This document shows positions 23,887-37,425 of a stretch of DNA of 64,000 nt, piece by piece. Positions within the stretch are counted from its first letter, which is position 1, and each line of letters opens with the position of its first letter. The notes below the pieces were generated by a model. That model ran no database searches. It was not told the origin of the DNA and was given only the letters and a program-made list of their open reading frames with translations. The stretch covers positions 62,001 to 126,000 of the forward strand of contig JAGTJL010000036.1 of assembly GCA_020746875.1 (NCBI GenBank). The letters are read 5' to 3'. The position numbers were made by a program, and so were the translations under genes. Origin of the DNA: Rhexocercosporidium sp. MPI-PUGE-AT-0058. Its lineage: Eukaryota > Ascomycota > Leotiomycetes > Helotiales.

Positions 23887-26119
23887 TGGGAGAGAAAGGC
23901 GTTAACGGCTCGGTGCAATGACTTTCTTTCTCTGGTTGGAAGTGCTTGGTGGAAGCGAATGGCTGTGTATATGGTGAGCCTGGCAGTCTCGTGTCAGTAG
24001 ACGGAAGACAAAAGTCGGGGATTAGTACGTATATACGATCTGAGAGGTGAGGGCTAGATCAAGAAAGGGGAAAGAATGGCCAGGCGGTGTGTAAAATGTT
24101 GATTATGTTAATGACCAGATACCAATTTACAAATATATTTCACTTCGAAATTCAATAGTTCTACGAATCTATGCATTAAAACTAGTAATTAACAGCCTGA
24201 CTGCTAGATTACAAGGACACCACTATATGGGCCACAAGAGTCTGCATGGACGGTTCGAGACAGCTGATGTGACCTCCACTTTCCACAGCGAAAAAACATG
24301 TTGACTTAGCCCTTTTGCTCGGATCAAGCTTGACACTTGATCCAAAGCTTTCCAAAAATGGAATACTATTGAAGAAAGAAAACCTTTGAAATTCCTTTTT
24401 CCGACGTATATCAATTGCCCACGTTTGCCAAAATTCGTACCTAATAGCTTGCTGCAGATAACGGAGTTCTCATTGGAGGTCTCTCTATTCGAAACCATGA
24501 ATTCGTCTCAATTTACCTTGGAAGGATCATCGCCCCTCTATTGAACTCTGTGTATTCTATCTCGAGCTAGCTTTCTAGATTACCTGTCAGCAAATTGGTT
24601 AATCAACTCCTTCGTCAAGGACAAGAGTTACAATGTTGACCATGTTCCATGGCAACGACCACTTTCCCCAACGCCACACGATACTCACTATGCTGTCATA
24701 CGGCCCAACTAAATCTGGACTTAACCGGGACTGGATATCCCTCATGATGTCCAACAATCCCAAAATCTCGGCGCCTTCGATGACTGGCCATAAAGTCCGA
24801 GTCAGCTTAGTCCTCCTGGGAATTTTCCGTCTGACACCCAAGTTGGGAGCTGGAACCAGAGTCATCACCAACTGATCACAGTAAACCAGTGATCTGGAAA
24901 ACTCTTCCTGAATTATGTAAGTAAGAATGATACGAAGAGCGAAAGTCTGCCATTACTTTGCTTTAGCTTCATCCAGAGGAGGTGTAGAATTCAGGACCAG
25001 GACAAGCACTTCCCAAGGGGACAAGTCACAACAACAGATATTCCGAGAAATCTTCTTTCATGGCTATTTCTTATCTCGCTGCGGTAGGCTCCTGTCCATT
25101 TGAGGAATGAAAGGTCAGGGTGTGAATATCCGTGTGGTAATTCCAAATTCTAAGTATAACCCATAACCTATTCCTAATCTCTCAACTAACTAAGCCCAAA
25201 CATTTCTCTCCTTCGCCTTGAGAGATGAGGCCGCCAGTGATGTTGAAGGCAACTTTAGTCTGTCGTTGATCCAAACTTTAGACTATCTACATCTAGCAAG
25301 TCGTTAGATACAGACTAAAGTTTGTATACCCTTATGACAGGGCTTATTCACATCAAGTAAACATCGAGAGCAGCACACTTCTTACTCTCATTAGAAGCTC
25401 CTTAGAGTCCAAGGCCCTTCGGTCACCTACTCCTCGGCTCGAAGAAGCTACCACCCCCATAACCGCATCCCGATTCAGTTTCCCGAAGTACCCACAGACA
25501 AACCGAGAGCCACCTCCCAAGACCAGAAAACTATCCAATCTACCATAATCTAGGCAACAAACTTGTTCCCGCCCAATCTCACACCACCCAGCCCTAGAAT
25601 GTCAATGCAGTATTCACATAAGAGTATAAAAATACATTGATTTCTAGCAAGAGGCACGGAAACATGCCGAGATGTGCAGAGGAAGATGGCTGGTCAAGAA
25701 ACGTGGATTCAGGAGGAAAAGCGCGTAGAGCTCAAATAGCACCACGCAATCCGAGCGGCACAGATCCCAGGAAGCGTGTTGGAGAATTGAGTGGAAGCCT
25801 GGCAAGAGCTATCGGATGGAGCAGCCGGCTTCGATCCTGTGAGATGATGTGACCAGTGCCTGATTGGAAACGGATGTTCAGGCAGGAAGAATCCACAACT
25901 TGAATCGATCGCCTGGATACAATGTGGACAAAGTGGGCTGGCATTCAACACTTCCTAAAAGGGACGACAGTGAGAATTACAGAAGCAATATCTATTTTCT
26001 AGGTCAAGAAGCAATATTCTGTTTGCACTGACCGTCTATGCAGCCAGAATACTACCTAGTGTATGTATAATCTATGCACAGCAACACTCCCATCTGTCCC
26101 ACCCAACTCCACTAACATC
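23887..26119. other. Intergenic, about 2.2 kb
   Basis: Convergent space between the proline-rich gene (+) and prp4 (-). No supported gene; the short open frames around 24223-24875 and 25353-25951 have no recognisable features. It holds the inverted repeat described next. Confidence 0.5.
25251..25322. repeat. 13-bp perfect inverted repeat with internal partial copy
   Basis: Left arm AACTTTAGTCTGT at 25251-25263 is the exact reverse complement of ACAGACTAAAGTT at 25310-25322; 46 bp separate them. A further AAACTTTAGAC at about 25273-25283 could pair with the right arm instead. Could be a hairpin in a 3' region or the remains of a small TIR element; no flanking target duplication was obvious. 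Confidence 0.75.
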
Positions 26120-28904
<2,785 letters not shown>

Positions 28905-29321
28905 CCTGGGGTTGCAGTATCAACAATAGATCCCTGCCTTGAGATTGAGAGGTGGGTTAGCAAGGCTCAGAACAGAGTAATCTCAATGTAAGAAGGCCCA
29001 ACCGGGAATCTATCGTCGCGCTTCTTCAGTCTCAGCGCATGGTCTTGTAGCTGTTTGTAATATCCGACTCGAATTGCTTGTTGTGTACGGTGTTGTGTCT
29101 GCGGCTGGAATCGTGATGCTTTGGGTGTGAATGATGGTAGCCGCGATCTTTCTCCAGCATCTTGAAATTCTAGGCCTAATCGAGACTAGTGGCTCTGGGG
29201 CCGGACAATCCAAAAACCCCTCCAAAGAATCTCACGAACATCCCACGACAACCTCTCAACAGTCCACGACCCCATCGAAGATAAAACAAAAAACCTTCAC
29301 CTCTATACTCAAAGTATTACA
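28905..29321. promoter_or_regulatory. Shared promoter region prp4 / tma7
   Basis: 417 bp between the two divergent ATGs, holding both leaders. An upstream ATG-started frame at 29131-29382 (+) crosses the tma7 start in another frame and could be an upstream ORF. A splicing kinase and a translation factor sharing a promoter would suggest coupled housekeeping expression. Confidence 0.5.
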
Positions 29322-29639
29322 ATGGGAGGAGTCGACAGAGCTGGTATGTGGACCATCTGCTGTTTTCGAGTTGCGGGATTAACATCTCACAGGTGGCAAG
29401 GCGAAGCCATTGAAGGCGCCAAAGAAGGCCCCAAAGGGAGAGATGGATGATGAAGACAAGGCTTTCCAAGAGAAGCAAAAGGCTGGTAAGTTATAAATAC
29501 CGCATTTTGCAAATGAAATTAATACTTACAAGAACGGGCAGATGCGAAGGCTAAGGCTGAGTTGGCGGCTAAGACCAAGGGAAGCAAAGGACCTCTCAAC
29601 ACCGGCTCCCAAGGCATCAAGAAGAGTGGCAAGAAATAA
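29322..29639 (+). CDS. tma7: Translation machinery-associated protein 7 (Tma7/CCDC72), 70 aa, three exons
   Basis: Small, highly charged ribosome-associated protein. Exons: 29322-29343 (22 nt), 29393-29485 and 29542-29639. The joined protein begins MGGVDRAGGKAKPLKAPKK, continues with EMDDEDKAFQEKQKAD and ends GIKKSGKK. This matches the Tma7 layout (basic start with PLK-x-PKK, MDEEDKAFKQKQ core, GPL...GGIKKSGKK end) at the usual length of 64-71 residues. The 49- and 56-nt introns are clean GT-AG. Missed by single-frame ORF searches because each exon is very short. Sits 417 bp from prp4 on the opposite strand. Confidence 0.93.
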
Positions 29640-32121
29640 ACATGCGATGCTTTTGGAACGTACGGCATATGAGGACCTGATGGGATGATAAGCATGGAGA
29701 AATGGCGTTGCTGGGATTGATATCAGGGACGGCTACGGTCGGATATTGGCAGATGCGTCGACTTTACGGGAGACTGATCAATATACGATATTTCTATGAC
29801 TTGAAAAGAAGTTTTCTTGGTCGTCTGGTTTGAAATCTTTGTACTCGGTTTGTTCAGGATAGTGAAGTCGAGGCAGACCCCACCTCGAGCCAATTGTTAG
29901 TGTGGACCTTCTCCACGCCCCCTCATAGTGTTGATCAAATTTCCATTGTCACTTGTGTTACGTTGCCGGCGGGCCTTTCTTCGGCTTTCACCAAATTTTG
30001 GTTCTTGTTGGCCAAGTGGTTTGTTCGAAAGACACCCATTAGAGACTCTAGTTTTCCTCCATCAATGATTGGCTTTGCATATTCAGTAGAAGGAATGCGT
30101 TACCTGCTACTATTCGAGACCTTTGAAAGTACCAAGTGTCTGTACGATTGATGCCATAAGCCCCCAAACTGAGAGCATCACACTAGCACCTCCAACAATG
30201 ATGACAGCTCAGAATTTATACCATTGCAAACTGTCTCGCTTGTCTGCCCAGAGCCTGTTGTGCTGTTAGAAGCCCCTTCTTGTCACCGTAGAGTACCGGG
30301 AGCAACTCTGGGATAGGTAGTTGCCCTCATTGTATGCGGTTATCACGACCAGTATCCCTCTATGAGCGGAACAGCAACGAACATGTAGTTCCAATTTCAT
30401 CGAATATTCGAACTTGGCTCGAGTGGTTCGTATGATTGCATTGTATTTTCAAGTCACCACAACCAAGGCTAATTGTCGTCGTTAGCAAAATTAGAAAGAT
30501 GCATACCTTAGGAGGAAATGATTGATGCTTGATAAATTTCTGGGAAATGGGACTAGCTATTGCTGTGAAGCCAAACCAGAAGATCTTCAGTGTCGAGGAC
30601 TCAACATCCAATTGCAGATGCTCTGTGATATATTCTGTCCATTCTGCGTTTAGTTTGCCAACTTTCCGTAAGAGTTCCAACCTCATATCCCGGCACCGAA
30701 AGCTGTCACTAGTCGAGACTGGGTACACCTGGCTGTCGATTTCACACCAAGTGGACTGCCAGAGTTTTGAGAGTTTGAGGCCGAGATTTTCTTCTACCCG
30801 GCGCAGATGGGTGAAAGGGGAATAGGTCTGCACGAGATGCCCAGAGATTGATGAGTTTCAGTGTCCGAATGAGAATTTTAAGCTGCTGCTGATACTCTGC
30901 CCACTCTCTTCTTCTGAGTCTGCGGAGAATTTTCTGGCGGTAGCATTCACTCAAAACCTCTCGAACGGCAAGCTTGTCTGCCTAGAATACACCCCTCTCT
31001 TCTCCCGAGGTCTCCCAATGTACTGAAAGACTGACACTGATTCAGGAGTGGAAGTAAGATGTTCAAGCACGTCACATCTTGAGACCCATCGGCAATACGT
31101 TATGTGGATATGTGGGAAGGCGCATCCCAATAAGTGCAACCCAAGGTCCCATATCGAGAGGTCCAGGGTCCCGAGCACGAGGCCAGGCGCGGAATCTTTT
31201 ACCATACGTCCACCACCATTTAGTCAAGCCGTGGAATAGATTTCTCTTAATTTTCATCCGTATATCAGGGTTTTCTGCATAGTATTATAGGATTCGAGGA
31301 ACGAGATAGCGACCGGAGAACGAGCTTATAAGGGTATGAACTGTGCTGATGCTGGCAAGTTGCTGCCCAACAATGAAATGTAAGCTGCTCTATGGATCCA
31401 TTGCCGAGTCCTTGCCACCTCCTTGCAGAGTAAAATATCCTGCTCTCTAGTCAGCTTATGACACAAGGCTAATGGAGTATGGTAAGTAGCTCTCGAATGC
31501 TTTCAATTCGACAGCTTTTCGATTTGCAAACTCCTCTGATGGGAATGCCTCGAGCACTAAATGTTCCACTTCACCCAAGGCCCTAGAAGAGATCCTCTCC
31601 AATTTTTGATCTTGAATTCCATTATCCACGATCCCCTGAACAGAAGGCTGCGGACGTTCTTCACTGTTTTCCCAAGGATGTATAACGCTATGCTGGATTG
31701 CATTGTTCGCATTTACGTTCTCGTCAAGTTTGATATCATTTTGGAATATGGAAACAGAGCACCCCCAGCCTTTGTACGTGTTGGAATGACCAAACTTGCG
31801 CCCGATCCTTGGGTTTCGATATCTAGCAGCCTGGATGCCAACCTCTCCGAATTTTGCACCATGGCTGGAAACTACCCTTGTCCACAGCTGCATCCTCAGC
31901 CCTCTTGACTCATCTGAATAGTCGTCTTGAGGCTACAAGACACCATCAACCATTTTCTACGAGTCTTTTCAAAGTTGCGCGCATCTGCAATTCTGACTGG
32001 CTCTTCTCTCGCTTTGATATCTTCAAGCGGGATGATTTCTAGACTTACTCTAAAAAGTTTATCTCTGGAACAACACCTACCTGTTCCTTTTATGATGCTT
32101 CTCATCAACTAAGATCATTTC
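29640..32121. other. Region with coding-like fragments but no intact gene
   Basis: Between tma7 (+) and the Zn2Cys6 regulator (-). Minus-strand pieces at 30360-30954 look partly like protein (separate entry). Another minus-strand frame, 31456-31893 (145 codons), has balanced composition but no start or splice partners I could find. The remainder has no recognisable signal. Confidence 0.4.
30360..30954 (-). pseudogene. Possible degenerate gene remnant
   Basis: Two overlapping minus-strand frames together read like one helical protein. The first (30954-30830) has RRLRRREWAEYQQQLK and LIRTLKLINLW. The second (30833-30490) has LRRVEENLGLKLSKLW, MRLELLRKVGKLNAEW and STLKIFWFGFTAI. A frame change lies between them at about 30830 with no good intron. 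The pattern resembles N-terminal helical regions of fungal STAND/heterokaryon-type proteins, but I cannot assign the family. Either a broken gene or an unresolved multi-exon gene. Confidence 0.3.
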
Positions 32122-33992
32122 TCAACCCCTTGGACCAGACGGACTGACATAAATCCCACTCAAAGGCAAGGTAGTAACCGGAAAATCCACCTTCAATCCT
32201 TCAAGCGCCTCCAAATACCGTCCTCCAATCAACCACCTGCGATTAAAATACCCCAAGATCTCTTTTAACGACTCAAAGCCATTCCTATACCTCATCTCCC
32301 CAATCTGCTTCCCTAGCCTGTATTGTACAATAGCAGCCTGATACAACGAGTGTGGAATGAGGGGTGACACAACACCAAAATCAACAGCTGCGACATCGCC
32401 GAAGAGATGTCGTGAGAACTCGGTGATTTGCGTTGAGGAGCATTGAATGGATGCGAGGAGGGTGTCTTTGTAGTCCTGGGATATTTGGGAGGAGAATAGT
32501 GCCGAGTCGTAGAGCGTGAAGAGAGCACTTGATCGAGCCAAGATATCAGCTTCTGTAATAATAGCTCAAATGGATTAAGCGAGGGGGAAAGCGAAAGTCA
32601 ACACTTACCTGGAACACATTCCCAACGCAGCGCAATACAGGCCGAACTTGCTGTGTTCTTCGATCAGCAGCGGCATGAACGCCATCAGTGTCTTTTCGAG
32701 CTGCATCGCTTCTTGAGCGTGAAATTCTGGGTCGGAAGCGGGCTCAAAGACGTGTTTGAGAACGCGGCCGATGAGATGTGATATCTGGCATTCGCGCGCG
32801 AAGTGGCCTACTGTGATATCTGAGGGTGTAGCGAGAGTGTGATAGGTGGTATCAGGTACAATCTGTTGGAACATCAGCTGGTTAAATCGCGAAACTTCGG
32901 GGGCTTACGTCTTGTGCCCATTGGGTATCTTCTATGGGCAGGGAGTCGGAAGATTGGGGATCTTCAGTTGTGCAGAGTGAGTCGCCATTACAGAGGCAGA
33001 TAAATCTGAAGGGATTGTCAGTATTCCACGGGTCAGAGAAGTTCCGAGCAATCAAGGTAGGACTGATCTCCCATAGGGGAAAAGATATTTGGTAGAGCTC
33101 ACCGATCCAGGTTGACAATCGCCCACCATACCCTCTTTTCTTCTTCAGCAATCACCCTTTTCCTGATAACTATCTCTCAAACCCTGAAAACTCTTCTTAT
33201 TCAACCCCAACAACCTCGCAGAACTCGCAGCACCAGCAATCGATAATGAAGCCCCACCTTGAATTCCATGACCCAGCTCATAAAACGTCACCAACAACCT
33301 CGCCTGCACGACATCAAGCGACAGAAAACTCGTCGATTCGAGAACACTGATGAAGCTCTTAACCACAACATACGAAGACGACTGCATGCTCTGATCCCCC
33401 GGTATCGGATACTGCAGAATGAGATTCATAGCTAGACACACGACTAGGAAATCTGCCTGGGGGTTTGAGAAAATGGATGGCAGTCTCTCGAAAAATCGCA
33501 CTTTTGAAACAATCGGCATACGTTGCCCAATCGTAGCAAAGTATTTGGTCGCCTTAGAGTGGATGTCGTCATATGTTCCGAGGATTTTGGATACCTCGTT
33601 GCTGACTGCTATGTTCACAGTAGGTTGCCGAAGAGCTTCATGCCGGAACGGATCGATGTTCATAGCCGAAGCTGGAGCGCTGAAGAGGACGTTTGGGGAG
33701 AGTCCCTGGGCTGAAGGGGCTTGGCTAGGTGCTCCATCGTCGGATCGGCTGTGGAGTGATTGGCTGTGATAGGGGCCTGAACTTTGCGGGAAGGTGTATG
33801 AATCTTCTTCGTAATGGCACGGTCGACCAACCCTATTGCCGCTATGAGCTACACATGATAGATGAGAAAACGGGGTGTAGACCTTATACACGTTGAACAA
33901 GTTGGCCGAGCTCTGTTACATTTCCGCTTGCCTTGCTTGCAGGAAACGCAGGAATTAACTGCTGGAGCTGTTGGTGCGTCTGGTAAGCTCAT
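32122..33992 (-). CDS. Zn2Cys6 transcription factor, about 521 aa
   Basis: Fungal binuclear-cluster regulator. Exon 1 (33992-33883) carries SCVSCKQGKRKCNRARPTCSTC. Exon 2 starts at 33841 after a 41-nt intron and supplies the last cysteine in GRPCHYE, giving Cys15, 18, 25, 32, 35 and 45. The last loop (9 residues) is a little long. Further exons: 33841-33183, 33142-33103, 33005-32909, 32862-32609 and 32527-32122. The middle-homology domain shows ARLLGLNKKSFQ, then EEKRVWWAIVNLDRFICL, the classic fungal_trans signature. The 33143-33182 intron is weak (GTTTGA donor, 40 nt), but without it the frame breaks, so a one-base frameshift is the rival explanation. The last intron (81 nt) must end at ATCAAG, since all nearer acceptors lead to a stop. 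Target genes unknown; the nearest neighbour is carbonic anhydrase, in tandem. Confidence 0.8.
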
Positions 33993-34259
33993 GTTGTATT
34001 TAAATGTTTCACAGCGAGGAAGTTTCGGGCTTTAACGAGTACTTAGTGACTCTCAGGGGTGACATGGAGCTTGATGACGAAGTCAAGAATGTTCAAGAGG
34101 AGCTGAATAATCGAGAGTGCGTACACTTGTACCCTAGTATACTGTCATGTGATACAATCTGCATGAACTTCAAGGCAATCAATTATCTTTCTCTTTAAGC
34201 TACAAAAGGAATATAGTAACACATAGAGTTTCTCCACGTCTACCGTATCCCCCAAACCT

Positions 34260-35097
34260 CTACAGCTCGCTCTTATTTTCGTGGACTTGGGTCAAGACAC
34301 CAGTGTGGATATCATACTTGAGACCGACAATTTGGGTCGTCTTTTTGATCAAAGGCGAAGCTCTGAGAAGTGCGAGATCCTCGAGAACGCTCTCTTCGAT
34401 TCTGAAGTACGTAGTCAGCATCATAACATAGAATTGTGTAGTGGAAGGGAAACATACGAGCCAGCAATCTCTCCAAACTTGGACCCTTCAATGGCCTCTT
34501 TCTCTCCGGGTGCAACTTCAATCAAAGCCTTCTTGATGGCATCATCATGGAAATGGGTCATTCCACAATCTGGAAACAATTAGAATTGTTACTCAAGGAC
34601 CCAGTCTTGTCCTAGAGCTAGAGAATATTCAGTAGCTTACCAGTGTGATGCATGACAACAATCGTTCCTGGATTTCCGATAGTCTGAAGGACAGCCAATG
34701 TTCGGATAGCGTCCAAGACTCTGCCGCCAGCATTGCGGACCATTGTAGCTTCTGTAGAAAGTTAGTTAGAGAGCTAGGCCAAACATCTCACTCACCACAT
34801 GGTTGACTGTAATGAATTTTCAGAAGCCTCCTCTCACTTACTCAAGGTTGCATCTATGCCCAAGACTTGGTATGGATTCAAGCGAGGATCGGAGCAAGAT
34901 AAGACCACAACACCTTGTTTGGTCGCTCTCATCTGTTCCACCATCTTCATCAATGGCGGCGGTGCTTGATAAGTCTCGGCGATTTTGCTAATTGTTTGTC
35001 AGAAGCTGGGACACCGTGCCAGGTCTTTGCCAGATCAAGGTTCATTGGCATACCTGTTGCGAGCCAACATCTCGACAAGTGGTCCGGTAATTCCCAT
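34260..35097 (-). CDS. Beta-class carbonic anhydrase, 184 aa, five exons
   Basis: Zinc enzyme interconverting CO2 and bicarbonate. Exons: 35097-35054, 34987-34842, 34751-34641, 34569-34458 and 34401-34260. The protein has the zinc/active-site motif CSDPR (Cys46, Asp48, Arg50), RNAGGR at 69-74, and HHTGDCGM with His98/99 and Cys103, the second half of the zinc site. It has the size of the small soluble fungal type. Start chosen at MGITGPLVEML, in a strong CCAAAATGG context. The same frame stays open upstream to an ATG at 35319. That extension ends in RSIHTTPQLYSQSPPAK, rich in Arg/Ser and free of acidic residues near the join, like a mitochondrial presequence, so two forms are possible. A microexon-like TCAACCATGTG in the third intron breaks the frame and was not used. 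Confidence 0.93.
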
Positions 35098-35957
35098 TTT
35101 GGCGGGTGGGGATTGAGAATATAGTTGAGGGGTGGTATGGATTGATCGGGTGTTCAATCTATCGGGTGTTTGTAATATTGAATGTGATTGGAGTGAGGAA
35201 GTCTGACACGAACGAACTTGAGAATGATGATGATGATAGAATGAAGAATCAAATCTACGAGGACCCTTCACACCCTTAAATAAAGATTCTGAAACTACGA
35301 AGCTCTTACGTCCGAACATTTTGTCTCTATCTCCCCATACTCCACGGGTAGAAACCGAATGATAAACCTCACAACAGCGAGTGCTTGCTAAGCATGCCAC
35401 AGCCGCATGCCTCAGAACGAGGAACTGATACTAAAGCAGTGTGATTATTGATCATTTTCAAAGACCGGAAAGCTTGAGCAACGCAGGTACGGGAGTTGAT
35501 GTGTTTGGTGGAGGTGGAGGCCGATATTGAGGTGATTAGTCGCCCTGGTCGTCCCTTATGCAGCACCCTGGCCCGCTCCCGCAACCCCTGTCCGCAGTAC
35601 CCCGCGCTAGTGGAGGGGTATGTGAGACATGATATCGTCACTACTGCAGTATGCAGTTGCTATGAGAATGATGCGTCTGGACTCTTTCAAAATTATTTCA
35701 ACTCCATGAGAATGTTTACTCGACGGGCTGCGTCATCATTCAAATCCCGAATCACTACCCCTGCGATATTTTTCTCCATGTTTGGATTCAGCTCGCTTAC
35801 GGATCGGGTGTGCTGGGAGTGATCACTTTGGTTCCTTCGGATATGAGCCCTTTCATACTCCAAATTCGAACCAGATTCTTCCCACGCTTCTTTATTCAAC
35901 AAAATCAACATCAATGCATTCAAAGCTAACGACACCATGACGAAAATGGTCGAACCC
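35098..35957. other. Carbonic anhydrase upstream region
   Basis: Holds the leader, or N-terminal extension, of the carbonic anhydrase (to 35319) and the 3' end of the second SDR. Short frames at 35496-35822 (+) and 35693-35971 (-) are mutual shadows without features. Confidence 0.45.
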
Positions 35958-36934
35958 CTAAGCAGCTCCAAAAGGATGTCCTCCTTCGCCCAACCGGGCC
36001 GGCAACCACGATAATTTCAACAACCCTTTCTTCACAATTTCTTCCTTGTTCTGCTCCATCTCCTTAACATCCCAATTGATGCTAACGAAACCCCCTTTCA
36101 GAAAATCCGCCCGCTCTTGAGCCAAATACAGCGCCATCATTCCCGACATCTCAACATCGTCCTTAGCAAACGGTCTGAAGATATCATTCGTCATCCCAGT
36201 CTGAGTAATACCAGGTGAAAGCGTAAACGTGCGAAGACGTGGATACTCGGTGTCCAGATACTCCATGAACCGCTGACCTGCCAGTTTTGAAATAGCGTAT
36301 GCTGCGAAGTTGGGAACGATCTGGCCAGCCATGACCGAAGTGATGTATATGATGGTCCCAACGGGATCTTCAGGCGTAGGCTGACTGGAGATGAATTGTC
36401 TTGCCATAAGCACGGAGCCGAGAAAATGCGTGTTGACAACTTCTGTGAATCCATCCCAAGGAACTTGTGCCGCTGGACCGATCGGACCTGCAGGACCGGC
36501 ATTGTTGATGAGAACATCGGCTGGGCGTCCGAAGACCGTTTCAATTTCCAGGTAGAGACTTTGAACGTCTGATTCGCTGCAAATGTCTACTGATACGCTG
36601 ATGATCTTCGCAGAGGGTTCAGTAGCGACTTTCTTCGTCTCTTGCTCTGCTTTGGCGAGTTTGTCTACGTTTCGACCTGTGAGTACTACGGATGCACCGG
36701 CGCGAGCCCATACTGATGCAGCGGCCTAAGATCTGGTTAGTTTTGATGATTTGACTGACAATCTGAGAAGTTTACCGAGCCAATGCCTCCATATGCTCCT
36801 GTGATGATAACAATCTTCCCTCTCTGCGAGTTGGAAGGGTTGGAAGGGAGGATGTCATCGTATGGCTCCCGATGCATTGTTCTGGTCAGCTGAAAGGGAG
36901 TGGTGTACTGATTGGGATTCACAGATTCTGCCAT
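35958..36934 (-). CDS. Short-chain dehydrogenase/reductase (SDR), 308 aa, two exons
   Basis: NAD(P)-dependent oxidoreductase. Exons 36934-36776 and 36725-35958, with a 50-nt intron just after the cofactor loop. Features: a 38-residue lead, then IVIITGAYGGIGS (TGxxxGIG), TGRN after strand 2 (Arg favours NADPH), DVLINNAG, the catalytic Ser in YITSV, and Tyr/Lys in FAAYAISKLAG. LSPGITQTGM follows strand 6. The long N-terminal lead and a GPAGPIGP loop after NNAG are typical of fungal SDRs of unknown substrate. No signal peptide. Unrelated in detail to the SDR at 2.7-3.8 kb (different spacing and C-terminus), so not a recent duplicate. Confidence 0.9.
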
Positions 36935-37425
36935 CTCGACTTGATGAATTTCAGAAAACCTCGGCTGAATGGGAGTGGGTGGGGACTGTTTATATGTCCT
37001 GATAATGTATTGGAAGAAGGAGGCTGTTGCAGTATGAAGCTGGCTGGGTTACAGCGCAAAAATATATACAACAGTTCAGATCAGCCCTAGACCTAGAATG
37101 GATGGAACTTTACGAGGTACGCTACGAGACGCAGTGGGGTGGCACAAAATAGATATGGCCCCTGAAATTGGCTGATTGCTTGGCGTGCAATCAAGCACTT
37201 CTCCGATGTAAGCGTTGCTCTCCTTTTTGGTATCTCCGCACAAGCTCTTCTTGCGTGAGGAAATTGCAATTCTGGAGTTGAGGTGAGAGGTATGCAATCC
37301 ATATTTTTAGATTGAGCGCATACTTGAGTTTCTATCGATCGTGAAGAGGAAGAAATGGGTATCAAAATGCCGCCGTAAGGCCTCTCCAAATTCCCAGCAG
37401 TAAACACCCCAATTCTATTTCGCAA
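36935..37425. other. Spacer between two minus-strand genes
   Basis: 491 bp forming the promoter of the second SDR and the 3' flank of the nucleotidyltransferase-like gene. Nothing distinctive seen. Confidence 0.4.

Noticed and set aside
34752..34841. Microexon TCAACCATGTG within a carbonic anhydrase intron
   Set aside because: It would shift the frame out of KATMVRNAGGR; the single 90-nt intron keeps the family sequence.
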